Shown: positions 28,552 to 37,629 of the stretch, piece after piece
Layout of the letters: every line of letters begins with the position of its first letter
How positions within the stretch are numbered: the stretch's first letter is position 1
Source of the DNA: Sediminihaliea albiluteola
GTDB lineage: Bacteria; Pseudomonadota; Gammaproteobacteria; Pseudomonadales; Halieaceae
Direction: 5' to 3'
Length of the DNA stretch: 64,000 bases
NCBI RefSeq assembly: GCF_014077625.1
Contig: NZ_JACFXU010000013.1
Span: 1,116,001 to 1,180,000, forward strand
Notes under the pieces: model-generated
Database searches by the model: none
What the model saw: only the letters and a program-made list of their open reading frames with translations
Told to the model about the DNA's origin: nothing
Translations under genes and position numbers: made by a program

Positions 28552-31068
28552 ATGTGTGACCTCCTAAGCTTCCCCACCTGTCTGAGATGGCTACTGTATT
28601 TTGGGCTAATCATCCCAAGCGGGCTTGTCTACGCTCAAAGCAACACTGTCGACTACACAAATGTGAGCGCAGAGGTTTGGGCGGAGTTTATCCGCATAAA
28701 ACGTGGACAAATCGAGCCCCTCTCCGAATCTGCGACCATAAACTCCCGGCAAGATACTAGCTCTCGGCTAAACTCATTTTTACAGAATCAACAGCGGACT
28801 GGGCCATTCACAGCAGCGCCTGAATCACAGTCTAGTGCGCAATTTAACAATACTGGCCAAACATCACAGGACATCATCTACACTCGCGTCCCCAGAACGC
28901 ATGGCAGTCACGAGGTCACACTAAAAGATGGCAGTACTTACACCCTTGCCAGCCCTGATATCTGGGATCGCCTGCCAGACACAAGGCATGTCTTTGATGG
29001 TTTTAACGCCCCGGGGCAACTCATTCTCCACAGGGCAGACGGCACAGAAAAAATCCTTTTCGACTGTTTTAAACTTAAACAGCCCTGTGTCCCTCTTGAC
29101 CCAGCTGTGTCTCTTGATGGACAAAAAGTTCTATTTTCTGTTTATAGCTCAAACAAGCTCGTCCAGGCTAAATGGTCAGGCACCACCCTGCCCAATAAAC
29201 GCCTTGGAAAGGCCACAAGCGCACGATTACATGTTGTCGATCTGTCCAGCGGGAGCGTAAGTGCATTAGCTCACACACCAGGCACGATGGATATCAGTCC
29301 AGCTTGGTTGCCCGATGGACGGATTATGTTTGCTTCTGATCGGCAAGGTGGCCGAGAGCCATTTCTAGATCGTATTAGCCCCAACAACCGTCCTGACCCA
29401 CAGCTCTATATTGCTGATGCTGATGCTACAAGTGCGGTAAATATCACTCCACATGAAGTCAGCTCAGCGATGCATCCATACGTCCTGCGCAGCGGGCGAA
29501 TTGTCTACGGTTCGCAATGGCTCAGCCATAACTTGGCTTATATCCACACCAACGGGGGCATTAACTGGCCGGGCACTCAAGATAACATGTGGGTCGTTAT
29601 GGATATTGACTCTCGAGGTGGTGATATGAACGCCTTGTTAGGTGCACATCGTACGAGCTTAAAAACCTCAACGGGCCGCAGGAAAACCATGAAAGCCCTA
29701 CATTTTTTAGGCCAGCGAGCTAACGGTGATATCTGTGTCGCTAACTACTATCGCGGCAACAACTTGGGGCTCGGTGACGTGCTATGCTGGCCCCCTGAGC
29801 CCAATGGCATCGAAGGGCAGCTACCACGCTTTCTACCAAGAAATATCTACAATGTTGCAGATTGGTCTGTATCCAATGATCAGGCATCTAGGCGCGTGAA
29901 TGGCATATACCAAGGTAAAATTGGCTATCCGGAAGGCGCTGACAACAATCAACTATTACTAACCTTGGGACGAGGCTACTGCACCCAGGTGTCAGGTAGT
30001 CTAAAGAGCTTCCAGGAGGACGTTGCTGAGCAACCCAATAAGCTGGCCTGCGATACGGGGATCTACTTAACTACTCAAATTCCCTCCAAATCGATCGACG
30101 ATTTAGCCAAAGTGGTCGACAGAGCCGAGTGGCATGAGTTTGGGGCTAGGGTCATAGCCCCTAGACAGGTCGAACAACCGCCGGTTTTAGACACATCAGA
30201 CGGCTCTTGCCAGCTCGCCAGCAGCAATGCTGCAGACTCAGAAACTGCGCCTTACAAAGCTTATAGGTTCAATCATAATTATGCGGTATCAGCCAATAAC
30301 GGCGGCGAAATTGACGGCCTAGCACAGAGTGAACTTGCTGGAATTCGCTTTTGGGAAGTGTTGCCTAACAGCCCCACTAAAACCTTCACCAACATAAGCG
30401 GCAACCGTTTGCGAGACTTGGGCTTAGTGCCCCTACTTGCCGACAAATCGTTCAAGGTCGCCCTACCCTGCGACACAGCTTTCATCATGGCAGGTATCGA
30501 TGCTAAAGGAAGAGTTATCAAGCGCGATCAAGTCCCACAATCACTCCGCCCAGGTGAAAAGCGTGTATGCAGCGGCTGTCACCTGCACTCCCGTAAAGGT
30601 CGGCATTATGAGAAGTCGCTCGCTTTCGGCTCAGAGGCCATACCATTATTAACTGCACGCCCGGTACCAACTTATGAGCGCTATATAAAGCCTATTTTTG
30701 AGCGCCACTGTATTACTTGTCACGTCAGCGATGTGCCCTTAATGGACTATGACAAGCTTGTTTGGGATCCCTTCCAAGCAAGCATCCCTGAAGATCGCAG
30801 AATCCAAGTCAGTAACTCCAACAACCCAAGACGAAAGTACGGCTTACAGCGCCCCTATACCAGTAAATACATAAATAGCATGTTCGCACGCGAGAGCTTG
30901 CTGTACTGGAAAGCTGCAAACCAACGCAGCGATGGCAGAACTGACCAAACCTACGCCAACGACATTGACTTCGGTCCCTCGCACCCGACCGACATCACAG
31001 AGGATGAGCTGAGAATTCTAGCCCACTGGATTGACTCTGGCGCCACGCGAATAAAGCCAAAAGATTGA
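28552..31068 (+). CDS. Periplasmic di-heme c-type beta-propeller protein (HzsA-like)
   Basis: 838 aa with an N-terminal signal peptide (cleavage near VYA, residue 28). Residues about 130-480 contain TolB/PD40-like propeller repeats (ISPAWLPDGRIMFASDRQGG; MHPYVLRSGRIVYGSQW). The C-terminal part carries two c-type heme motifs, CSGCH (673-677) and CITCH (720-724), then a segment ending in ILAHWIDSGA as in c-type cytochrome-like domains. The architecture matches the HzsA-related propeller/heme proteins named after the hydrazine synthase alpha subunit. That does not imply hydrazine chemistry; a periplasmic redox role is inferred. It needs cytochrome c maturation, not encoded here. Confidence 0.75.
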   Translation: MCDLLSFPTCLRWLLYFGLIIPSGLVYAQSNTVDYTNVSAEVWAEFIRIKRGQIEPLSESATINSRQDTSSRLNSFLQNQQRTGPFTAAPESQSSAQFNNTGQTSQDIIYTRVPRTHGSHEVTLKDGSTYTLASPDIWDRLPDTRHVFDGFNAPGQLILHRADGTEKILFDCFKLKQPCVPLDPAVSLDGQKVLFSVYSSNKLVQAKWSGTTLPNKRLGKATSARLHVVDLSSGSVSALAHTPGTMDISPAWLPDGRIMFASDRQGGREPFLDRISPNNRPDPQLYIADADATSAVNITPHEVSSAMHPYVLRSGRIVYGSQWLSHNLAYIHTNGGINWPGTQDNMWVVMDIDSRGGDMNALLGAHRTSLKTSTGRRKTMKALHFLGQRANGDICVANYYRGNNLGLGDVLCWPPEPNGIEGQLPRFLPRNIYNVADWSVSNDQASRRVNGIYQGKIGYPEGADNNQLLLTLGRGYCTQVSGSLKSFQEDVAEQPNKLACDTGIYLTTQIPSKSIDDLAKVVDRAEWHEFGARVIAPRQVEQPPVLDTSDGSCQLASSNAADSETAPYKAYRFNHNYAVSANNGGEIDGLAQSELAGIRFWEVLPNSPTKTFTNISGNRLRDLGLVPLLADKSFKVALPCDTAFIMAGIDAKGRVIKRDQVPQSLRPGEKRVCSGCHLHSRKGRHYEKSLAFGSEAIPLLTARPVPTYERYIKPIFERHCITCHVSDVPLMDYDKLVWDPFQASIPEDRRIQVSNSNNPRRKYGLQRPYTSKYINSMFARESLLYWKAANQRSDGRTDQTYANDIDFGPSHPTDITEDELRILAHWIDSGATRIKPKD

Positions 31069-31307
31069 ATCATGGCCACTTAAGTATTCGGTAGAGGGGC
31101 GAGTGTTTGGACTCAGTATCTACCTGACAAAGCAAATAGATCACAATCGCTGGCGCTACCAAGACTCAGGCAAGTAATCTATCGGACGCTATGAAATGCT
31201 AAGCATTGCTTATGTCTAACAACTTGTGCTTCAGCTCCTAAAAAGCCACACTTAATATTCAAGTTTTCGCTAGTAAGTGACTTGTCGCCATAATGGATTA
31301 GAGGGAA

Positions 31308-33152
31308 ATGGACATTCAAGCTGATCAGGCTGCCCCAGCCATGCAAGAAAAAAAAAGGCCCCAACCAGGCTTTGTTGCCACGCTCTCATTTACAGTAAGT
31401 GCGCCATCAGAGGCAGTGAAAACAACAGTCTGGCCGCACCATAGCTCGAAGGATTCTGGCTCAGTCAGCTCATCGGATATTTTCTACGACGACGCTGACC
31501 ATCACTTCAGCATTGCTGCATGTGGTAGTTTTCTATGGCAAAGCGAGAATCTAGCCCAAGTCGCCAAGCAGTCGGGGGTTGGCGCAGCTCTGGCCGAAGC
31601 CTATCGAACTGAAGGCCTGGGGATGGTAGGCAGTCTACGCGGCTCATTTGCACTAGTGCTGGTAGATTTTCAACAGCAACGCATTCTCGCCGCGACCGAC
31701 CGCTTTGGCACTATACCAGTGTTTTATCGCAGTGACGGGCAGCGTGTTTTTGTAGCTACCGACCTACAAGATATAGCGCCGGAAGGTGCAGAAGTTGAGG
31801 TCTCGCCTCAAGCGATCTTCGACTACTGCTACTTTCATGTGGTTCCTGCTCCCCTTTCAATCATACCCGAAACTAGCAAGTTGCCAGCTGCCCACCAGTT
31901 GCTGTGGGCAAATGGCGCAAGGCAAGTCAGCCCCTATTGGACTCCCGACTTTAATCGCAAGCTATCCCCAGAAGCCACGGCAAACAAACAGCATGAACTG
32001 CAAGACCTCCTGCGCAACTCAGTACAACGCTGCTTAGTAGCTGCTGAAAAGCCAGGCGCCTTCCTAAGTGGTGGATTGGACTCATCCACTGTCGTGGGCA
32101 TGATGGCCGAAAACGGTAGCGAGGGCCAAGCCTACACCATCGGTTTTGACGCCGATGGTTATGATGAAATGCCCTACGCGCGACTAGCGGCCGAGCATTT
32201 TGGTGTAAAGCTCAATGAGTACTACCTGACTCCTGAGGATATCGTCGACTCTTTGCCATTACTCGCTCGCAACACACAAGAGCCCTTTGGTAACTCATCC
32301 TTATTGCCGGCCTACTACTGTGCCCGCATGGCAGAGCGTGACGGTGTTGATGTCATGCTTGCCGGAGATGGCGGTGATGAATTATTTGCCGGTAACGAGC
32401 GCTATCTACACCAGCGGGTCTTTCGTCCTTATGGGAAATTACCACGCGCTATCCGTCACAATGTCATCGAGCCGCTAGCAGATCGGGTACCGGCCTCCAT
32501 GCCACTTATCAACAAACTAGCCAGCTATGTGAAGCAAGCCAAAACTCCCCTGCCTGAGCGACTACAAACTTACAACTTTCTGCACCGCTTTGACCTTGCG
32601 CAGATGTTTCAGCCAAGCTTTCTCAGTGCTGTAGATACCGAACACCCCAGCGCGTTGCTACGCGAGCTTTATCAACGCCCCTTGCACGGTAGCGAGCTCG
32701 ACCGCATGCTTTATCACGATTGGCAGGTTACTTTGGCAGACAATGATCTGAGAAAGGTGTATTTCGCCTGTCGCATGGCCGGCGTGCATGTCGCCTATCC
32801 AATGCTCGATACCGACCTTGCAGACTTTTCGATCCACATACCGGATGAGATTCGCTTGAAAAAAGGCCGTCTCAGAGCATTTTACAAAGCGGGGCTCAAG
32901 GGTTGGCTGCCAGATGCCACCCTCAAAAAAACTAAACAGGGTTTCGGCCTGCCCTTTGGTGTGTGGATGCGAGAGCACCGACCTTTGCAGGAACTTGTCT
33001 ACGATAGTATCGCCGAGCTGCGTCAGAGAAACATTATTCAACCGGCCTTTCTCGATGAATCTGTCAAGCTGCACCGTGAAGGGCACGCCAGCTATTATGG
33101 CGAACTACTTTGGATACTCACCTATCTGGAACTATGGCTGGCATCACGGTGA
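31308..33152 (+). CDS. Asparagine synthase-related protein lacking the N-terminal cysteine
   Basis: 614-aa class II glutamine amidotransferase/asparagine synthase homologue. The N-terminal Ntn-like domain (about 25-190, RGSFALVLVDFQQQRILAAT then DRFGT) is kept, but the protein does not start Met-Cys, so glutaminase activity is unlikely. The synthetase half has the PPi loop FLSGGLDSSTVV near 255 and GDGGDELFAGNERY near 360. It may use ammonia or an amine to form an amide on a sugar acid, or act as an adenylating cyclase-like enzyme. The true amidotransferase of the locus is at 44692. Confidence 0.8.
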   Translation: MDIQADQAAPAMQEKKRPQPGFVATLSFTVSAPSEAVKTTVWPHHSSKDSGSVSSSDIFYDDADHHFSIAACGSFLWQSENLAQVAKQSGVGAALAEAYRTEGLGMVGSLRGSFALVLVDFQQQRILAATDRFGTIPVFYRSDGQRVFVATDLQDIAPEGAEVEVSPQAIFDYCYFHVVPAPLSIIPETSKLPAAHQLLWANGARQVSPYWTPDFNRKLSPEATANKQHELQDLLRNSVQRCLVAAEKPGAFLSGGLDSSTVVGMMAENGSEGQAYTIGFDADGYDEMPYARLAAEHFGVKLNEYYLTPEDIVDSLPLLARNTQEPFGNSSLLPAYYCARMAERDGVDVMLAGDGGDELFAGNERYLHQRVFRPYGKLPRAIRHNVIEPLADRVPASMPLINKLASYVKQAKTPLPERLQTYNFLHRFDLAQMFQPSFLSAVDTEHPSALLRELYQRPLHGSELDRMLYHDWQVTLADNDLRKVYFACRMAGVHVAYPMLDTDLADFSIHIPDEIRLKKGRLRAFYKAGLKGWLPDATLKKTKQGFGLPFGVWMREHRPLQELVYDSIAELRQRNIIQPAFLDESVKLHREGHASYYGELLWILTYLELWLASR

Positions 33153-33204
33153 TCTGCTCAAGTTTTAAACTGCGCATAAGCACCCCTGAAGAGCGCGTAT
33201 TCTA

Positions 33205-34197
33205 ATGCGAGGACCGAACAAGCTGCTGGCAGCTACTTTACCTGCATTCCTAGCACTGCGTGGCCGCCAAAGTCTGTCGATCCTAAACTATCACCGTGTA
33301 CTCGCTGAGCCAGACCCAATGCGCCCGGATGAGCCAGACTCAGCAACATTTCGCTGGCAGATGAAACTACTGGCGGATTACTTTCACCCAGTCGGGCTTG
33401 AGGAAGCCGTCATTCGACTCTCACAAGGCTCTCTTCCAGAGCGTGCCGTATGTGTCACTTTTGATGACGGCTATGCTGACAATGCCGAAGTTGCTGCCCC
33501 AATACTCGAGGCACTAAATATTCCAGCCACAATATTCGTGGCCACTGGCTTTATCAATGGTGGGCTGATGTGGAATGATACTATTATGGAGTTCGCTCGG
33601 ATTGCTGCAGCCGGCACTTACCATGCAGGCAAGTTTGAGCTATCGATACCGGAGGCAGCCGGTTACGACATACGTCGACTAAAAGCGGGAGCATTGATCC
33701 GAGAAATTAAGCACCTGCCTGTGGCAGAGCGGCAATCACTCGTGGATCAACTCATAGCATGCACGCAGCCCCTCCTCCCACACGATTTGATGATGAACGA
33801 GGCTCAGCTCAAAGAACTTAGCACAAGGGACATTCAGTTAGGGGCCCATACCGTTTCCCACCCGATTTTAGCCAGCCTTGATGATAACCTTGCCCTGAAG
33901 GAGATTACGCGTTCCAAAAGTGATCTAGAGGCCATTACTGGGCTGCCTACACGCTTGTTTGCCTACCCAAACGGCAAAGCGAACATTGACTACCTGCAGC
34001 AGCACTGCAAGATGGTAGCAAAGGCCGGCTTCCTTGCCGCAGTGAGCACCCAGTGGGGAGTGGCCAGAGCAGACAGCGACCCCTATCAACTCCCTCGCTT
34101 TACGCCCTGGGATAAAACTCCCAGCCGCTTTTTGCTACGATTAATGCTTAATTACCATAGGAAAAGCGATACTGACTCTAAGGGCTTTTCATTATGA
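33205..34197 (+). CDS. Polysaccharide deacetylase family protein
   Basis: 330-aa NodB-homology deacetylase. VCVTFDDGYADN holds the catalytic and metal-binding Asp pair near residue 91, LGAHTVSHPILA the metal-binding His pair, and LFAYPNGK the Arg/Pro-type motif 3. It removes N-acetyl (or O-acetyl) groups from glycans. No clear signal peptide is visible, which fits action on lipid-linked precursors or an atypical anchor. It overlaps the next gene by 4 bp. Confidence 0.85.
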   Translation: MRGPNKLLAATLPAFLALRGRQSLSILNYHRVLAEPDPMRPDEPDSATFRWQMKLLADYFHPVGLEEAVIRLSQGSLPERAVCVTFDDGYADNAEVAAPILEALNIPATIFVATGFINGGLMWNDTIMEFARIAAAGTYHAGKFELSIPEAAGYDIRRLKAGALIREIKHLPVAERQSLVDQLIACTQPLLPHDLMMNEAQLKELSTRDIQLGAHTVSHPILASLDDNLALKEITRSKSDLEAITGLPTRLFAYPNGKANIDYLQQHCKMVAKAGFLAAVSTQWGVARADSDPYQLPRFTPWDKTPSRFLLRLMLNYHRKSDTDSKGFSL

Positions 34198-35078
34198 CGA
34201 GGGATGCCTGCCTAGCGGCCATCGAAGCCTTACATCCCCCATCTGAGATACCAAGTCCTCAGCAGTATCTACGCCTCTATCACCCCAGCCATAGCAGTTA
34301 CAGCACCTTGCCTAGTGTACTACTAAAGGCAGAGACACAATTGTCGCAAGCAGATCCCCGCTTAGTCGAAGCCTATAACCGTTTTTTATTGGCCTATTTG
34401 CTAAGCGAATTTCACCCCAGCCGCTGCCCGCTCATACTCACTGAGTCGATCAAAGAATTGTTCGACGCTCAAATAAAACGGCTCAACAATAGCTGCGAGC
34501 AAGGCTCTACTGATCACTTTACACTTCACAATGATAGCTTTCGGAAGGATTTAGCTATTGCGACAGGTCGACTGATACCACTTGGCGCAGAGTTTGCCCA
34601 AGTCAACGCAGGCATTCCTAGACGACTCTTAATAAGCGGGGGAGCAAAACAGTTCTGTCGCTTCGGGGCCTTTATGATCCGTCAAAAAGGTCAACTTAGT
34701 GGCTTTTTAGAACTGCATGCGCATCCACACTACCTAGATGACTTTAACCCAGAAGGTTGGACTCTTTGCCTCAAGAGGTTAGCCAAATTACTACAGCACA
34801 ACCCTAATCTTCCCGGTGTGTTTAGCAGTAGCTGGTTTTTAGATCCACAATTAGAGCGTATCAGCCCTCGACTAGCTTATCTCCGCGAGCAGACGATAGC
34901 CTCTGGAGCACAACTGTTCTACGTAGGACCAGACACAACGGGCAATTCTGGTGCTATCAATCGCAGTCCGACTCGCCGAATCCTATTTGAACGCGGTGAG
35001 TACACGCCGGTTATTTATACGCGTATCTGGACTCGGCCAGCACTCTGCCGATCAGTCGCTTGCTTAAAAGAGTACTAA
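34194..35078 (+). CDS. Uncharacterised protein of the polysaccharide locus
   Basis: 294-aa soluble protein; no family is recognised. It has no signal peptide or membrane segment. A central part (LLISGGAKQFCRFGAFMIRQ) and FSSSWFLDPQLERISPRLAY look well structured, and ELHAHPHYLDDF carries several histidines that could bind a metal. It is coupled by a 4-bp overlap to the deacetylase and is last gene of the plus block, so a role in glycan modification is inferred from context only. Confidence 0.6.
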   Translation: MTRDACLAAIEALHPPSEIPSPQQYLRLYHPSHSSYSTLPSVLLKAETQLSQADPRLVEAYNRFLLAYLLSEFHPSRCPLILTESIKELFDAQIKRLNNSCEQGSTDHFTLHNDSFRKDLAIATGRLIPLGAEFAQVNAGIPRRLLISGGAKQFCRFGAFMIRQKGQLSGFLELHAHPHYLDDFNPEGWTLCLKRLAKLLQHNPNLPGVFSSSWFLDPQLERISPRLAYLREQTIASGAQLFYVGPDTTGNSGAINRSPTRRILFERGEYTPVIYTRIWTRPALCRSVACLKEY

Positions 35079-35100
35079 AAGCGCAGCAAGACTAAATAAT

Positions 35101-36372
35101 CTACGCCTTCCGTAGAAGCTTGGCTAGCCGAGGAGCCTGCTTCAAACTTCCGTAGTTCTTAATAAATTCGCGCATACTTGAGTCAAGTATACCCCGTCCG
35201 TGGAGCTGTAAAAAATCAAGACCTCCAAGGTCATTTAACTCTAAGAATACGGGGCCACTATCGCTAACTATCACATCCCAGTGCAGCAGCTGCATGGGGC
35301 TAAAGGCAATTGATGCACGCAATACTTCAGCGCGTATGGTATCCCAAAAAGGAATTTTAAATTTGTCAAAGCGTTGACCACAAACGGGGTGTGCCTCTAA
35401 CCACTGCGAACCAGGCCAAAATGCAGTGACGGCAGGAGAAACCTCTCCTGTATGATTATCAATAGCACACACCATATTACCACTAGTACCACTAGTACCA
35501 CTAGTACCACTAGTACCACTAGTACCACTAGTACCACTAGTACCACTAGTACCACTAGTACCACTAGTACCACTAGTACCACGTACAAAATTATCTCCGT
35601 GATTACCTGGACGAACAAGCTTCCAAATACAGCGATGTATAACAGGACCAGAACCCTGACCATTTTGAACCACGATTCGTAACCCAGAAGGCACTTCGGT
35701 GCCAGTAAATTCTGTGAGCTCGTGGTGCTGACGAATTACGGACTGAACAAGGTAGCCTGCTTCAGGTCGATAAAATTCTCGATTCGGATTATCTATAGCA
35801 TTAAGAATCAACTCATTGAAAGTAAGTCTACCTAGCCCTATCACATCAAACTGTTTGAGTACCGGATCATAACTATTAACTAACACCCCACCGATACCTT
35901 TTTGAGTATGTACTGGCTTCATGAACACTGGCAAGCTCTCACTTTCCGTTAGATAATCACGAAGAGCTTCAACACTTTTCAATTGTGACTGCACATGGCT
36001 GGGGAAAGAACCGCAAGGTCGATAGAAGGCTCGGGTTTCCGCAATAGGAAGATTAAAAGACTTGGCAAGTATCTCAAAGACCAATTTATCCCAGGCCGGA
36101 CTAACTGCACTGCGAGGATTTAACGCCAAGCTTGTCTCTGCTGCTACGCCACTACCTTGAAAAGAGCAATAGTACTCAGCGATATTCTCATCAATTGCAT
36201 ATATACCAAGTTGGTAATAATCCTGCACCGAGCATGTGGGGTTCAGTTTATACTACTGAAAAATTTCTTTGATCTGGGTAATGGCTGATTTTCTGTGGGA
36301 CTGTTTCACCTGCCGCATGCATTGAATATAGTACTGTAACCTAGCGATTTTATCATTCAGTTTACGTTTCAA
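35101..36372 (-). pseudogene. Sugar-transfer-associated ATP-grasp gene, interrupted by an in-frame TAG
   Basis: The open part (35101-36228, GTG start, 375 aa) is an ATP-grasp protein of the sugar-transfer-associated type: LPVFMKPVHTQKGIGG, VPSGLRIVV, HPVCGQRFDKFKIPFWD and LLHWDVIVSDSGPVFLELN. The GTG has no ribosome site, and the frame begins inside the conserved DYYQLGIY segment. Upstream the same frame continues through a TAG at 36253-36255 into about 40 helical codons (ATG 36318 or TTG 36372) that fit the family's N terminus. This suggests a nonsense mutation. It also contains the (Gly-Thr-Ser) repeat at 35481. An alternative is a short functional protein from the GTG. Confidence 0.6.
35481..35579. 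repeat. Perfect 9-bp tandem repeat, 11 copies (CACTAGTAC)
   Basis: Eleven uninterrupted copies of CACTAGTAC, each containing the ACTAGT palindrome, inside the ATP-grasp gene. In the gene frame they encode repeats of Gly-Thr-Ser. All three frames through the array are open, so copy number changes alter protein length by 3 residues without shifting the frame. The repeat interrupts the ATP-grasp domain between the VPSGLRIVV/IWKLVRPG part and the HTGEVSPAV part. Confidence 0.97.
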
Positions 36373-36417
36373 AGGTAATTCTTTTTATAATAGTTATATG
36401 TTGTGAATGCTCTTTCT

Positions 36418-37599
36418 TTAGATATCCCAGCGCCCCTTTCCACGGCGTGTTACGCGCCAATCCAACCAGTCTGGCTTGACACTGCGACGATATAAGCGGC
36501 GCATAATACCTCCAAAAAAATAACGATCTATTTGTCCAATTAACTGTTTTCTTTGAAAGCCATAATAATATTTCCGCATCTTTCGATAGAATGCCTCATT
36601 ACCCTTAGTCTTGGCCAAAAAAATTAACTCTTCCAAAGAAGCAGCAACTCCTTCATCTTTTGGCTTTAAGTACTTAAGTAGTCTAAGGTCATCCAATCGC
36701 GGCAAGGCAGCACAGCTTCCGCCAAGCAATTCAATCGCCACCATAGTGCGGACACACTTGGGGCAGGCACCACAGTTACTTCCGATTCCGCGCCAACAGA
36801 CTTGCAGATTATTCGAAAGCCAGTCGTGCTCTATCACATCTCTGACTTTTTCACTGCGACTACAACCAGCACCATAATGAATCACCTCGCTTGCCTCAGT
36901 ACTCCACATAGGGTCAAGCAATGGATGTGTTCCCCATGGAAATAATTCGTCGTAATTATGGGAAGAGGGTACATATACCCTAGCCATCCCGAGAGCACCT
37001 CCTACTGTCGACAAATACAGGCCGTGACCAAAACGCCAAGTCAAACGTCGTTTATCAGTCCACTCGCGAATATTAGTACGGATAGGGATGAGCTGTTTGC
37101 TGATGGAGTTTGCAAATTTACAATAGCGCTCAACCATCTCTGCCCAGCTTTTTTCCGTATGTCCGCTGTCAAAGCCCCAGGAAACGACAAGATGGGTCAC
37201 TGTGTCGAGCTTGTGAAGTAGCGCATGAGAACTATCGATGCCACCGGAAAAAAAACAAGCAACGTGACTCGACGTCGGTTCAATAACTGTAGTCTGCGCG
37301 ATGAGAGGGACCCGCGTTAGATCACGATTCCAGTTGGCAAAGATCGACTGAACCTCTGCAAAACGCCCAGCGACGGCCGCTGAAACGGGGATATCGTCAT
37401 CTATCACAATTGGCAAGCCAGAAATCATAGCCTCAAGCATCGCCACAGCAAGAAAGGGTTCTACACGCGGGTATAAAGTATAGCGGGAAGGCACAGCAAT
37501 AAATATTTCCTCACCATCAACCTCAGCACTTAATCGGTTTTGCTTCGACCCTGACTCTACTCGCAAGCCACTAATACGCACAGATTGTCTGTCATTCAT
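36418..37599 (-). CDS. PP-loop ATP-pyrophosphatase with QueC-like cysteine cluster
   Basis: 393-aa protein. The N-terminal 110 residues resemble no family I recognise. A PP-loop FFSGGIDSSHALLH (about 116-129) marks an adenylating N-type ATPase, and Cys268, Cys276, Cys279 and Cys282 (NCGACPKCVRT) form a zinc-like site as in 7-cyano-7-deazaguanine synthase QueC. The locus has no other queuosine gene, so it more likely adenylates a carboxylate of a sugar or peptide for amide formation. It sits between two ATP-grasp genes on the same strand (30 bp from the upstream one). Confidence 0.7.
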   Translation of the reverse strand: MNDRQSVRISGLRVESGSKQNRLSAEVDGEEIFIAVPSRYTLYPRVEPFLAVAMLEAMISGLPIVIDDDIPVSAAVAGRFAEVQSIFANWNRDLTRVPLIAQTTVIEPTSSHVACFFSGGIDSSHALLHKLDTVTHLVVSWGFDSGHTEKSWAEMVERYCKFANSISKQLIPIRTNIREWTDKRRLTWRFGHGLYLSTVGGALGMARVYVPSSHNYDELFPWGTHPLLDPMWSTEASEVIHYGAGCSRSEKVRDVIEHDWLSNNLQVCWRGIGSNCGACPKCVRTMVAIELLGGSCAALPRLDDLRLLKYLKPKDEGVAASLEELIFLAKTKGNEAFYRKMRKYYYGFQRKQLIGQIDRYFFGGIMRRLYRRSVKPDWLDWRVTRRGKGRWDI

Positions 37600-37629
37600 T
37601 ATCTATTCTCCGAGCGACAAACTAAGGTC

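Noticed and set aside
31308-33152. Lasso-peptide cyclase, given asparagine-synthase fold here and a PqqD-like protein in the window.
   Set aside because: The PqqD-like gene is 29 kb away and belongs to the HprK-like set; no transglutaminase-like leader protease and no convincing precursor are present.
35481-35579. Phase-variable on/off switch by the 9-bp array.
   Set aside because: The unit is a multiple of three, so copy changes cannot shift the frame.
35452-35682. Plus-strand threonine/serine-rich ORF over the repeat.
   Set aside because: It is a mirror of the repeat in the opposite strand; no ribosome site and no sequence apart from the repeat suggests a protein.
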